Positions 15,699-24,684 of a stretch of DNA of 64,000 nucleotides are shown here, piece after piece; positions within the stretch are counted from its first letter, which is position 1; each line of letters begins with the position of its first letter. The stretch is from positions 60,288 to 124,287 of the forward strand of contig NZ_JAKGSD010000023.1 of assembly GCF_021654135.1 (NCBI RefSeq), written 5' to 3'. A program made the translations under genes and the position numbers. Origin of the DNA: Amycolatopsis tucumanensis (GTDB taxonomy: Bacteria > Actinomycetota > Actinomycetes > Mycobacteriales > Pseudonocardiaceae). Below the pieces are notes generated by a model. It made no database searches and was not told the DNA's origin. It saw only the letters and a list, made by a program, of their open reading frames with translations.

Positions 15699-16409
15699 GT
15701 GACCGAACGAGTCGTGATCCTGGGTGGCACCTCGGGCATCGGGCTGGCGACCGCCCACCGCATGGCCGACAGCGGCCGGGAGGTGATCGTGACCGGGCGC
15801 GACGCCGGGAAGCTCGACGCCGCGCTGGCGAAGCTGGGCGACGCGCGGGGCGAGATTGTCGACGCGCGGGACTACGAGGCGCTGCAGTCGTTCTTCGCGT
15901 CGACCGGGCCGGTGGACCACCTGGTCGTCACAGTGACCGGGGCGCCGGGGACGACGGCCTTCCCCGACCTGACGATGGACGGCCTGCGCGAGGGCGTCGA
16001 GGGGAAGCTGGTGCCGCACACCGCCGCGGCGCGAGCGGCGCTGCCGGTGCTGCGGGGTTCGCTGACGTTCGTGACGGCGGCGTCGGCCGGAGCGGCGATG
16101 CCCGGGACGGCCGCGCTGGCCGCGGTGAACGCCGGGATCGAAGCGATGGTGCCGGTGCTGGCGGTGGAACTGGCGCCGGTACGGGTCAACGCGGTGTCGC
16201 CGGGTGTGATCGACACGGCCTGGTGGGATTTCCTGGACGCGGACGCCAAGGCGGAGACCTTCACGGCCATCGCGGCCGGGCTGCCGGCGCGCCGGGTGGG
16301 CACGCCGGACGACATCGCCTCGGCGATCGCGTTCCTGACGGACAACACCTACACGACCGGAGTGGTCCTCCGGGTGGATGGCGGCGGACGGCTGGCGTCG
16401 GCGGCCTGA
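15699..16409 (+). CDS. SDR-fold protein lacking the YxxxK catalytic motif
   Basis: 236 residues from GTG 15699 with GGAGGAGA in front. The Rossmann nucleotide motif is intact (VVILGGTSGIGLATAHRMA), and the C-terminal SPGVIDTAWW and VLRVDGGG match classical short-chain dehydrogenases. The region that should carry Tyr-x3-Lys reads PGTAALAAVNAGIEAM after the conserved Ser, so neither Tyr nor Lys is visible. It probably binds NAD(P) but may not perform ordinary carbonyl chemistry. A divergent TetR gene suggests induction by a small molecule. Confidence 0.85.
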   Translation: MTERVVILGGTSGIGLATAHRMADSGREVIVTGRDAGKLDAALAKLGDARGEIVDARDYEALQSFFASTGPVDHLVVTVTGAPGTTAFPDLTMDGLREGVEGKLVPHTAAARAALPVLRGSLTFVTAASAGAAMPGTAALAAVNAGIEAMVPVLAVELAPVRVNAVSPGVIDTAWWDFLDADAKAETFTAIAAGLPARRVGTPDDIASAIAFLTDNTYTTGVVLRVDGGGRLASAA

Positions 16410-16541
16410 TCCGGGAGCGCGACGGTCGCCGCGGCGGTGGAATCGCCTGGCGCCTGCGGTGGCGGGACTGCCGTTGCCCCTGTGGGTTGGCGGCAGCTCG
16501 CGAAACCCGGCTTGATCCGGGATCACCGCGCGAATCGCCGC

Positions 16542-16630
16542 GGCAGCGGCGGGAGCGCGTGCCAGCGGCGGGAGCGCGTGCCAGCGGCGGGAGCGCGTGG
16601 CAGCGGCGGGAGCGCGTGGCAGCGGCGGCT
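16542..16630. repeat. 19-bp tandem repeat (about 4.6 copies)
   Basis: GSCAGCGGCGGGAGCGCGT (S = G or C) occurs at 16542-16560, 16561-16579, 16580-16598 and 16599-16617, with a partial fifth copy to about 16630. The copies differ only at the second base. It lies in the 248-bp gap between the convergent SDR and RDD genes, which otherwise shows nothing. Confidence 0.9.
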
Positions 16631-16657
16631 GTGCCGGCAGCCCGATCCGGCCGGCGA

Positions 16658-17719
16658 TCAGCTCGGCGGAGCGAACCCCCGCGGTGGCGTCGGCTCCCCC
16701 GGCTCCGCTGTCGGCGGCGGGGCCACCGGCGCAGCGGCGACCGGCGCACCCGGCGCACCCACCTGGGGTGCGCCCACCTGCCGCGCTGGCGCCTGTGGCG
16801 CCCCCACCTCCGGCGGGGGTGCCACCACCGGCGGCGCCACCACTTGCTGTGCCCCCACCTCCCGCGCGGGTGCCACCACCGGCGGCGAGGGTGGCACCAC
16901 CGGCGACGCGCCCGCCTGCTGCGCCCCCATCTGCTGCGCCGCCATCTGCTGCGCCCCCACCGGCGTGCCCACGTATCCCCCGGCCCGGCGCCGCCGCTCG
17001 GCCAGTACCGCTTGCAGGTACGCCCACGGCGGCACGCCCCACGGGGGCGGCGCGCCGATGCGAGCCGCGACGTCCTGCACCAGCTGGTGGCCCAACGGGT
17101 CCCGCGCGCGGTCGCTCAGCTCGGCGTACCGCGCCAGGTACTGCCGCGCCATCAGGGCCAGCTCGTCGCTCAGCCCGGTCAGGTCGAGCTGCGCCGCCCA
17201 GCCCGCCAGCGCCGGCGGCATCGTGATGTGCGGCGCGACCGTCCGCGGCGCCCGCTCCCTGATCACCACCGTGCCGGCCAGGTAGTCGCCGACCCGCTTG
17301 GACCGCGGCGAGAACAGCGACACGAACAACGCGACCGCGCTCCACGCCAGCACCGGTCCGAAGTCGACGATCGCGCCGGCCAGCGCGCGCGTCAGGGCCT
17401 GCCGGAAGCGGACCGGGCCGCCGTCGTCGCGCACCACGCGCAGCCCCATCGCCATCTTGCCGAGCGTGATCCCCCGGCCGAGCGTCTCGAACAGCACCGA
17501 GTACCCGACCCGCACCAGCACGAAGAAACTGAGCGCCAGCGCGGCCAGCAACGCCTCGTCGGTCACCCCGGACACGGTGAGCGCCAGCATGAACAGCAGG
17601 AGCGCCCCGGCCTGGACCGCGACGTCGATCGCGAACGCCGCGGCCCGGCTGGCGACCTGCGCTATCGGCAGCTCCAGCACGACGGCCTCGCCGGTCACCA
17701 GATCGGGTTCGCCTGTCAC
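16658..17719 (-). CDS. RDD-family membrane protein with Pro/Ala/Gln-rich tail
   Basis: 353 residues from GTG 17719. The RDD domain spans about residues 18-150 (ASRAAAFAIDVAVQAGALLL, then GRGITLGKMAMGLRVV and KRVGDYLAGTVVI). A soluble helical region follows (LTGLSDELALMARQYLARYA), then about 120 residues of low-complexity tail with repeated GAQQ and VGAPQ blocks. The start was chosen because TACAGT lies 6 nt upstream; ATG 17743 is an alternative in the same frame. It diverges from the SpoIIM-like gene, as in the mycobacterial Rv3694c-Rv3695 pair. Function is unknown. Confidence 0.85.
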   Translation of the reverse strand: MTGEPDLVTGEAVVLELPIAQVASRAAAFAIDVAVQAGALLLFMLALTVSGVTDEALLAALALSFFVLVRVGYSVLFETLGRGITLGKMAMGLRVVRDDGGPVRFRQALTRALAGAIVDFGPVLAWSAVALFVSLFSPRSKRVGDYLAGTVVIRERAPRTVAPHITMPPALAGWAAQLDLTGLSDELALMARQYLARYAELSDRARDPLGHQLVQDVAARIGAPPPWGVPPWAYLQAVLAERRRRAGGYVGTPVGAQQMAAQQMGAQQAGASPVVPPSPPVVAPAREVGAQQVVAPPVVAPPPEVGAPQAPARQVGAPQVGAPGAPVAAAPVAPPPTAEPGEPTPPRGFAPPS

Positions 17720-17725
17720 CGCCCC

Positions 17726-17735
17726 ACTGTAATCT
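17726..17735. promoter_or_regulatory. Overlapping divergent -10 boxes (RDD / SpoIIM genes)
   Basis: ACTGTAATCT contains TAATCT on the plus strand (17730-17735, 6 nt before ATG 17742) and TACAGT on the minus strand (17726-17731, 6 nt before GTG 17719). The two boxes share two base pairs, so RNA polymerase cannot hold both at once. Confidence 0.65.
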
Positions 17736-17741
17736 GCCCCC

Positions 17742-18746
17742 ATGGACGTGGACCTGTTCGTCGCGGCCCACCGCGCCGAATGGGCCCGGCTGGACCAACT
17801 GCTGGCCACCCGCAGGCTGACCGGTCCGGAGGCCGACGAGCTGGTCACCCTGTACCAGCGGGCCGCGACGCACCTGTCCGTGGTGCGGTCGTCGGCGCCG
17901 GACCCGGCGCTGCTGTCCTGGCTGTCGTCGCTGGTCACGCGTGCCCGCTCGGCCGTCACCGGCTCGCACAACCCAGCCTGGCGGGAGGTCGGGCTGTTCT
18001 TCGCGCAGCGCTTCCCGGCCGCGGTCTACACGACGGTCCGGTGGTGGCTGCCCGCCGCGCTGGTGTCGGTACTCGTGGGCGGGCTGATCGGGGCGTGGAT
18101 CGCGGGCGACCCGCAGGTGCAGGCGAGCATCGCCGCGCCGGAGGACATCCGGGCGCTCACCGAACCGGGCGGGCAGTTCGAGACCTACTACTCCAGCAAC
18201 CCGGCCGCCTCGTTCGCCGCGCAGGTGTGGACGAACAACGCCTGGGTCGCGGCGACCTGCCTGTTCTTCGGGGTGCTGCTGGGGATCCCGGTGCTGGTCG
18301 CGTTGTGGCAGAACGTGCTCAACGTCGGCCTGTCGGCCGGGTTCATGGCGGCGGCCGGGCGGCTGGACGTCTTCTTCGGCCTGATCACCCCGCACGGGCT
18401 GCTGGAGCTGACCGCGGTGTTCGTCGCGGCGGGCACCGGGCTCCGTCTCGGGTGGACGGTCATCAACCCCGGTCGGCGGTCCCGAGCGGCGGCGCTCGCG
18501 CAGGAAGGCCGGGCGGCGGCGGGGATGGCGCTGGGGCTGGCGTGCGTGCTGCTGGTGTCGGGCGTGATCGAGGCGTTCGTGACGCCGTCCGGGTTGCCGA
18601 CGTGGGCGCGGATCGCGATCGGGGTGGCCGCCGAGGTGCTGTTCCTGGTGTATGTGTTCGTGCTGGGGCGGCGGGCCGTGCGGGCCGGGGTCACCGGGGA
18701 CGTGGACTCCCGGCACCGCGGTGACCTGCTGCCCGAGGCCGGCTGA
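17742..18746 (+). CDS. SpoIIM-superfamily (stage II sporulation protein M-like) membrane protein
   Basis: 334 residues. A helical N-terminal domain (MDVDLFVAAHRAEWARLDQL) precedes a membrane domain with about six helices, including AALVSVLVGGLIGAWIAG, WVAATCLFFGVLLGIPVLVA and ITPHGLLELTAVFVAAGTGL. PHGxxEL is the family signature. The gene belongs to the RDD/DUF58/MoxR block, thought to act in envelope or stress functions. It is leaderless by inspection (TAATCT, 6 nt, ATG). Confidence 0.88.
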   Translation: MDVDLFVAAHRAEWARLDQLLATRRLTGPEADELVTLYQRAATHLSVVRSSAPDPALLSWLSSLVTRARSAVTGSHNPAWREVGLFFAQRFPAAVYTTVRWWLPAALVSVLVGGLIGAWIAGDPQVQASIAAPEDIRALTEPGGQFETYYSSNPAASFAAQVWTNNAWVAATCLFFGVLLGIPVLVALWQNVLNVGLSAGFMAAAGRLDVFFGLITPHGLLELTAVFVAAGTGLRLGWTVINPGRRSRAAALAQEGRAAAGMALGLACVLLVSGVIEAFVTPSGLPTWARIAIGVAAEVLFLVYVFVLGRRAVRAGVTGDVDSRHRGDLLPEAG

Positions 18747-18793
18747 CACGCCGCTGCCCGGGATTGTCGGTGGCCGGCTCTATGGTGATGGGC

Positions 18794-19006
18794 ATGCGGC
18801 TGGAGCTTTCCGATGACACGTACGCGCAGGTGACGGCCCTCGCCGAGGCGGCGGGGCAGTCCGTGGGCGAGTGGGTCCGGGCTGCCGTGGAGCGCGAGGC
18901 GTACCGGCAGCTGTGCGAGCAGCAGGCGCGGTGGAACGCCGAGCACCCCGAGCAGGTGCGCGCCGCCGCGGACGACTGGCGTGCCCGTGGCTCTTCGGCC
19001 GCGTAG
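18794..19006 (+). CDS. Ribbon-helix-helix antitoxin
   Basis: 70 residues from ATG 18794. TATGGT at 18781-18786 lies 7 nt upstream, which decides this start over earlier in-frame ones. The N-terminus MRLELSDDTYAQVTALAEAA with GQSVGEWVRAAVEREA matches the beta-strand plus two helices of MetJ/Arc-type DNA-binding antitoxins. A C-terminal toxin-binding helix rich in Arg/Glu/Ala follows. It overlaps the toxin gene by 26 bp. It should repress its own promoter and neutralise the toxin. Confidence 0.75.
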   Translation: MRLELSDDTYAQVTALAEAAGQSVGEWVRAAVEREAYRQLCEQQARWNAEHPEQVRAAADDWRARGSSAA

Positions 19007-19280
19007 AGGACAGATCTGGGCGGTCTCCGGCGGCTCGCGGCGGGTGCTGGTCTTCTCGGGCAACATGCTGAACGACATCGACGACGAGCACGTGGTGACG
19101 ATGGAGGTCATCGAGCACGCCGTGCCGCTCAGCGTGGCCACCGGCGCGGGCGGCTGGGTGCGGTACACGTGGCTGGACCACGTGCCGAAAGAGTCGCTGA
19201 CGCGGCAGCTCGGCGAGGTGCCGGAGGAGCTCATGCAGCGGCTGAGCACGCGCCTGTTCATGGTGATCGCGACCGACTGA
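18981..19280 (+). CDS. MazF/PemK-like endoribonuclease toxin
   Basis: 99 residues from GTG 18981 (GTG 18987 also possible). The N-terminus reads RPRRGQIWAVSGGSRRVLVF then SGNMLND, close to the RRGDIW...RPVLVVS-N pattern of the MazF/PemK fold. The C-terminal half (YTWLDHVPKESLTRQLGEVP, EELMQRLSTRL) fits the closing strand and helix. Such toxins cut mRNA or tRNA. The pair sits between genes that are normally neighbours (SpoIIM-like and DUF58), suggesting insertion. The fold match is by eye. Confidence 0.65.
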   Translation: MPVALRPRRGQIWAVSGGSRRVLVFSGNMLNDIDDEHVVTMEVIEHAVPLSVATGAGGWVRYTWLDHVPKESLTRQLGEVPEELMQRLSTRLFMVIATD

Positions 19281-19533
19281 CGTCGCCGGCCGGCTCTCGC
19301 GCCTGGCGGTGGAACTTGCGCGGCTGAGCGAGCGTGGGATTCACGGTGAGCGCGATGCGGCGGGCGCGAGGCCGTGGGTGCCGGCGCCGGCGCGTAGCCG
19401 GCGGGTGCGAGGTCTGCGATCCCGGGGGCGCTTTCTGCGCTCGCGGACGCGAGTCCCGCGTTTACCGGCGCGAGGCCGGCGAGTGCGGGTGCGAGGCCGG
19501 CGGCCGCGAGGCGGGATCGGCGGGGGTGCGGCC
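19281..19533. repeat. GC-rich degenerate repeats downstream of the toxin gene
   Basis: About 250 bp with recurring GCGAGGCCGGCG and GCGGGTGCGAGG motifs (for example around 19461-19515). There is no convincing coding frame. It separates the toxin stop from the convergent DUF58 stop. Confidence 0.6.
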
Positions 19534-20829
19534 CTACAACCGGCCCGCGGCCTTCAGCGCCAGGTACCGGTCCGCGAGCGCGGGAGCCAGCTCGTCCGGC
19601 ACCGCGTCCACCACCTCGACCCCGCGCTGCGCCAGCAAACCAGTCACGTGGCGACGCTCCGCCAGCGTCCGTTCAGCGGCCGCCGCTTCGTAGACCGCTT
19701 CCGCGTCGCCGCGGGCGCGGGCCATCGCGGCGACCCGGGGGTCCGCCACGCCCGCCACCAGCAACTGGTGCCGCCCCACCACGGACGGCAGCACCGGCAA
19801 CAGGCCCTCCTCCAGCGGCGCCGCGTCCAGGCCGGTCAGCAGCACCACCAGCGACCGCCGCCGGACGCGGCGCAGCACCTCGGCCACCATGCCGCGCGCG
19901 TCGGTCTCCACCAGGCTCGCCTCGAGTGGCGCCATCGCGTTCACCAGTCCCGGCAGCAACTCCCCCGCCGCCAGCCCGCGCACGTCCGCCCGCACCTGCC
20001 GGTCGTAGGCGAGGAAATCCACCCGGTCCCCCGCCCGCGAAGCCAGCACCGCCAGCAACAGCGCGGCGTCCATCGCGGCGTCGAGGCGTGGCGCGTCCCC
20101 GACCCGGCCCGCCGACGTCCGCCCGGTGTCCAGCACCAGCAGCACCCGCCGGTCCCGCTCGGGACGCCACGTCCGCACCATCACATCCGCCGCCCGCGCC
20201 GACGCGCGCCAGTCGATCGACCGCACGTCGTCGCCGATCACGTACTCCCGCAGCGAGTCGAACTCCGTGCCCTCGCCGCGCACCAGCGCCGCCTGCCGCC
20301 CGTCGAGCTGCTGCAGCCGCGCCAGCCGCGACGGCAGGTGCCTGCGGCTGCGGAACGGCGGCAGCACCCGGACACTGCCCGGCACCCGGTGCGAACCCTG
20401 CCGCCCGGCCAGCCCGAGCGGTCCCAGCGCGCGCACGGTCACCCGCGCCGAGGACCGGTCGCCGCGCCGAACCGGCGTCATCCGCACCACGACCGACCGC
20501 CGCTCCCCCGGCGGCACCGCGATCCGGAACCGGTCCTGCTCCACACCCGCGCTCGGCGGCCACGCGTCCCGCAGCAACCCACGCAGCGCACGGGAACCGG
20601 GGTTGGTCACCGACAGCGTCACCTCGACCGGCTCGCCGAGCCGCACCGACGTCGCCCCGGACCGCGCGAACACCAGCCGCCGCACGGACGCCGCGAGCAG
20701 CAGGTCCACGGCCACCAGCAACGCGATCACGCCGAGCACCGCGAGCACACCGGTCCACGACGGCGCCCCGAGCGCCACCACGACGATGCCCCCGAGCGCC
20801 AGCAGGCCGGCCCGGCCGGTGATCGCCAT
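19534..20829 (-). CDS. DUF58 domain protein (vWA-like)
   Basis: 431 residues. Two adjacent N-terminal membrane helices (AITGRAGLLALGGIVVVALG, VLAVLGVIALLVAVDLLLA) precede a beta-sandwich region. The DUF58 signature FDSLREYVIGDDVRSIDWRA is near residue 190, then a vWA-like fold (RRVLLVLDTGRTSAG). DUF58 proteins are encoded with MoxR ATPases and are thought to be substrates or adaptors in complex maturation at the membrane. The gene follows moxR by 1 bp in the same operon. Confidence 0.9.
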   Translation of the reverse strand: MAITGRAGLLALGGIVVVALGAPSWTGVLAVLGVIALLVAVDLLLAASVRRLVFARSGATSVRLGEPVEVTLSVTNPGSRALRGLLRDAWPPSAGVEQDRFRIAVPPGERRSVVVRMTPVRRGDRSSARVTVRALGPLGLAGRQGSHRVPGSVRVLPPFRSRRHLPSRLARLQQLDGRQAALVRGEGTEFDSLREYVIGDDVRSIDWRASARAADVMVRTWRPERDRRVLLVLDTGRTSAGRVGDAPRLDAAMDAALLLAVLASRAGDRVDFLAYDRQVRADVRGLAAGELLPGLVNAMAPLEASLVETDARGMVAEVLRRVRRRSLVVLLTGLDAAPLEEGLLPVLPSVVGRHQLLVAGVADPRVAAMARARGDAEAVYEAAAAERTLAERRHVTGLLAQRGVEVVDAVPDELAPALADRYLALKAAGRL

Positions 20830-20830
20830 G

Positions 20831-21795
<965 letters not shown>

Positions 21796-21799
<4 letters not shown>

Positions 21800-22914
21800 C
21801 TGATCTCCCTCTCGATGCGGTCCAGCTCGTCGGCGAGGCGGACCAGACCGGCGTCGTCCCCCGGCGCCGGACCGTACAGAAGCTCCCCGGCGGCCGCGGC
21901 GGGCCGTCCGGTGCGGGCCGCGACCGCGGCGACGACGGCCGCCGGTTCCGCGCCCGCGCCGAGGCCGAGCAGCGGGCGCACGCGGTCGATCGCCGCCTGC
22001 CGCAGCGTAGCCGCGGCGTGGCCGGCCGCACCGGCGCGGCGGTAGAGCCGGGCGCGGCCCTCGGTGGTTTCGGCGGCGCGGACGACGACCGGCAGCCGTT
22101 CCGCCACGACCGGCCCGAGCCGCCGGGCGCGCCACAGCGCGAACAGCACCGCGGCCACGCCGAGCTGGACCGCGCCGAACAGCCACGGGCGCGGAATGAG
22201 GTCGGTGAACGACCGTGCCACGATCCCGGCGCCCGCGTCACCCGGCGTCGGCACGTACCAGACCAGCGTCGCGTGTCGGCCGAGCAGGCGCATGGTCAGC
22301 GCCGCGTCGCCGGCCTCATCGAGCCGGTCGTTGGTCATCGGCGCGCCGCCGCCCAGGATCGTGGTGGTGCCGCGGTCGCCGGGCAGCTGCAGCAGCGTGC
22401 CGTCGTAGCAGCCGCGGGCCCGGCCGTGCGCCTCGTAGGTGAAACCGTCCAGCACGGCGTTGCCCGCGGCGACCGCGCCGGCCACCGTGCACCCCGGCTC
22501 GCGCGCGGCGGGCTCGACCTCACCGTTGACGACCACGCCGGGCGCCAGGATGTCGAGCACCGGATCGTCGGGGCCGACCAGCACCGCGTCCGTGGCGCGG
22601 GACCGCAGCGCGGCGAGCCGGCCCGGTTCGACGCGGCCGGGGGCGGTCACGAGCAGGGTAGCGTCGCCCCGCAGCGCCGCTTCGGCCTCGGCGTAGGTCC
22701 GCGCGGGGACGATCCGCACACCCTCCCGTTCGAGCAGCCGCGCCAGCGCGCGCGAGCCGCCGGGGGCGGCCGAGTCCGGGTCGAGCGACCCGCGCTGCTC
22801 GCCTGCCGAACTCAGCAGCACGATCACCGCGCCGATGAGCACGATCACCGCGATCACCAGGGGCGCGCGAGCCGCCCGCCAGATCCGGCGGGAGTCGGGG
22901 GACACGCTGGTCAC
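21796..22914 (-). CDS. DUF4350 membrane-anchored protein
   Basis: 372 residues from GTG 22914. An N-terminal membrane helix (APLVIAVIVLIGAVIVLLSS) leads to an extracytoplasmic domain with the DUF4350 pattern (SALARLLEREGVRIVPARTY-like, LLVTAPGRV). A second helix (WLFGAVQLGVAAVLFALWRA) near residue 250 is followed by a cytoplasmic helical tail. It overlaps both neighbours by 4 bp. The order DUF4129-DUF4350-MoxR-DUF58 recalls Rv3690-Rv3693. No enzymatic motif is seen. Confidence 0.85.
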
Positions 22915-23540
22915 GCCGGCACCTCAGGACGGGTCCGGCGGACCAGCTCGTCGAGCTCGGCCAGGTGCCGGTAGCCCTCGGCGGTGGCCGGGCGGCCGCC
23001 GTAGTGCACGGCGTCGAACAGCTCCGCGCCCTGCCGCAGCGCGTCGCGGGCGGACGGCAGTGGACCGGCCGCCTCGCGGGCCGCCTCGTCCGCGGTGCGC
23101 CCGGCCCGTTCGTCGAGCACGCCGCGCTCTTCCAGCGTCCGGACCACGGCGCGGAACCGCTCGCGGACCGCCGTGTCCAGGTCGCCCGCCGCGAAGGCCC
23201 GCTCGGCCGCGTCGCGGTAGTCCTGCGCGGTGCGCGACCGGTCCGCGAAGACCACGGCGGGCCGTCGCGCGGACCGGGCGAGCGGCCCGACCCGCAGCCG
23301 CACCACCACGATCACCAGCACCAGCACCGCGATCAGCACGAGCACGCCGAAGCCGCCGCCGGGCACCAGACCCGACGCGCTGGTGAACAGGTCGGATATG
23401 CGTTCGGCGAGCCACCCGATCGCCCGGTCGAACCAGCTCGGCTGCGCCAGGGCGTAGGCGGGGTCGGACAGCTCGGCCTCGGCGGCGCGGCGCGCGTCGT
23501 CGGCGTCGACGACGACCGGGACGTCGGCGAGCCGGATCAA
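22911..23540 (-). CDS. DUF4129 domain protein
   Basis: 209 residues. A membrane helix (GGFGVLVLIAVLVLVIVVVR) near residue 65 precedes the DUF4129 domain, with AQDYRDAAERAFAAGDLDTA and VRERFRAVVRTLEERGVLDE, then a C-terminal HYGGRPATAEGYRHLAELDE. The family accompanies MoxR/DUF58 modules. It overlaps neighbours by 4 bp on each side, so the five genes 24544-19534 form one transcription unit. Confidence 0.85.
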   Translation of the reverse strand: MIRLADVPVVVDADDARRAAEAELSDPAYALAQPSWFDRAIGWLAERISDLFTSASGLVPGGGFGVLVLIAVLVLVIVVVRLRVGPLARSARRPAVVFADRSRTAQDYRDAAERAFAAGDLDTAVRERFRAVVRTLEERGVLDERAGRTADEAAREAAGPLPSARDALRQGAELFDAVHYGGRPATAEGYRHLAELDELVRRTRPEVPA

Positions 23541-24544
23541 GCGGTGCCCGCCGCCCGCGCCAGCTGGAGGTCCATGCCCTCCTTGCGCATGCGCTGGTCG
23601 ATGTAGAGCAGGGCGGTGGTGTTCGCGACGAACGGCTGCACGATCGTCTGGGCGATCACCTGTCCGACCGCGACGAGCAGCAGGGCGCCCCAGCCGGCCG
23701 GGACGGCCTCACCGGTGAGCACGTCGGTGCCGCCGGCGCCGAGGCTGAACGGGATGTCCACGAGGTACTGCAGCACGGTCGCGATCACGCCGGCCAGCAG
23801 CAGGATGCCGAAGCACCGCCACCACGAGCCGGACACCAGCTGCCGGGACCGGGACAGCGCCTGCCCGACCTTCGCGCGCTCCAGCACCAGCGCGGGCGTG
23901 GTGAGGCCGAAAAGCGTGTAGAGCCAGATGCCCGGGATCAGGCACAGCACCGAACCGGCGGCGACCAGCAGGACGTAGACGATCGTGGCGCCGAGCAGCG
24001 GCAGGAACCGGGGCTTCGCCTCGGCCATCGCCTCCGCGAAGGTCACCGGCTTGCCCAGCACCGCCTTGCCGATGACCACGGTCAGGAAACCGGACAGGAA
24101 GGTCTGGGTGAGCACGGTGATGATCACCGCGACGCCGGTGATCAGCGCCGTGTCGCCGAGCACGTCCAGCGCCGCGTCCTGGATCTGCTGGTCGGTGGCG
24201 GCCGGGCCGAGGTTCTGCAGCGTCTGGACGTCCGGCAGCAGGTAGCGGCTGGCCAGCAGCTGCAGCACCGCGCCGATCACCGCGACGACCGCCGACGAGC
24301 CGAACACCAGCGCCGGGTGGCGGCGCATGGTCGTGATGGCGCCATCGAGGATCTCGCCGACCGTCAGCGGGCGCAGCGGGATCACGCCGGGCTTGCCGTA
24401 GCCGGGGCGCGGTCCCCAGCCCTGCTGCTGGTAGGGCGCGCCCGGCGGGGGCGGCGCGGGCGGCATCGGGTTGCCGGCGGGAGGCGTCGGGTCTTCGGGC
24501 CGGTCCTTGGGATCGGGGCCGGTCCAGCCTCCGGTGTCGCTCAT
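23537..24544 (-). CDS. Multi-pass membrane protein of the MoxR block (DUF7544/YciC-like)
   Basis: 335 residues from ATG 24544 with GGAG upstream. A Pro-rich cytoplasmic N-terminus (about 50 residues, PTPPAGNPMPPAPPPPGAPY) precedes RPLTVGEILDGAITTMRRHP, a motif found at the start of glycerophosphodiester-phosphodiesterase-type membrane domains. Six or so helices follow (ALVFGSSAVVAVIGAVLQLL; LPLLGATIVYVLLVAAGSVL). It corresponds in position to Rv3689. It is the first gene of the five-gene operon; the promoter should be in 24545-24684. Confidence 0.8.
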   Translation of the reverse strand: MSDTGGWTGPDPKDRPEDPTPPAGNPMPPAPPPPGAPYQQQGWGPRPGYGKPGVIPLRPLTVGEILDGAITTMRRHPALVFGSSAVVAVIGAVLQLLASRYLLPDVQTLQNLGPAATDQQIQDAALDVLGDTALITGVAVIITVLTQTFLSGFLTVVIGKAVLGKPVTFAEAMAEAKPRFLPLLGATIVYVLLVAAGSVLCLIPGIWLYTLFGLTTPALVLERAKVGQALSRSRQLVSGSWWRCFGILLLAGVIATVLQYLVDIPFSLGAGGTDVLTGEAVPAGWGALLLVAVGQVIAQTIVQPFVANTTALLYIDQRMRKEGMDLQLARAAGTA

Positions 24545-24684
24545 CGGGTGTTCTCCAACTCGCTGCGGGTCGCTTCGCCGCCCACTCTCGCAGAGCGGTC
24601 CGGCACCGGCCACGGGTGGCACGCGGCCGCCGCCGAGTCGTGATCTCACTCGCGCGGCACGCGCGCTGACTATGCTGGCGCCCG

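Noticed and set aside
16542..16630. CRISPR array
   Set aside because: The 19-bp units are contiguous with no spacers and no cas genes are near.
15621..18749. Very long minus-strand frame opposite the SDR and SpoIIM genes
   Set aside because: It spans several real genes on both strands and has no domain; in GC-rich DNA such antisense frames lack stops by composition.
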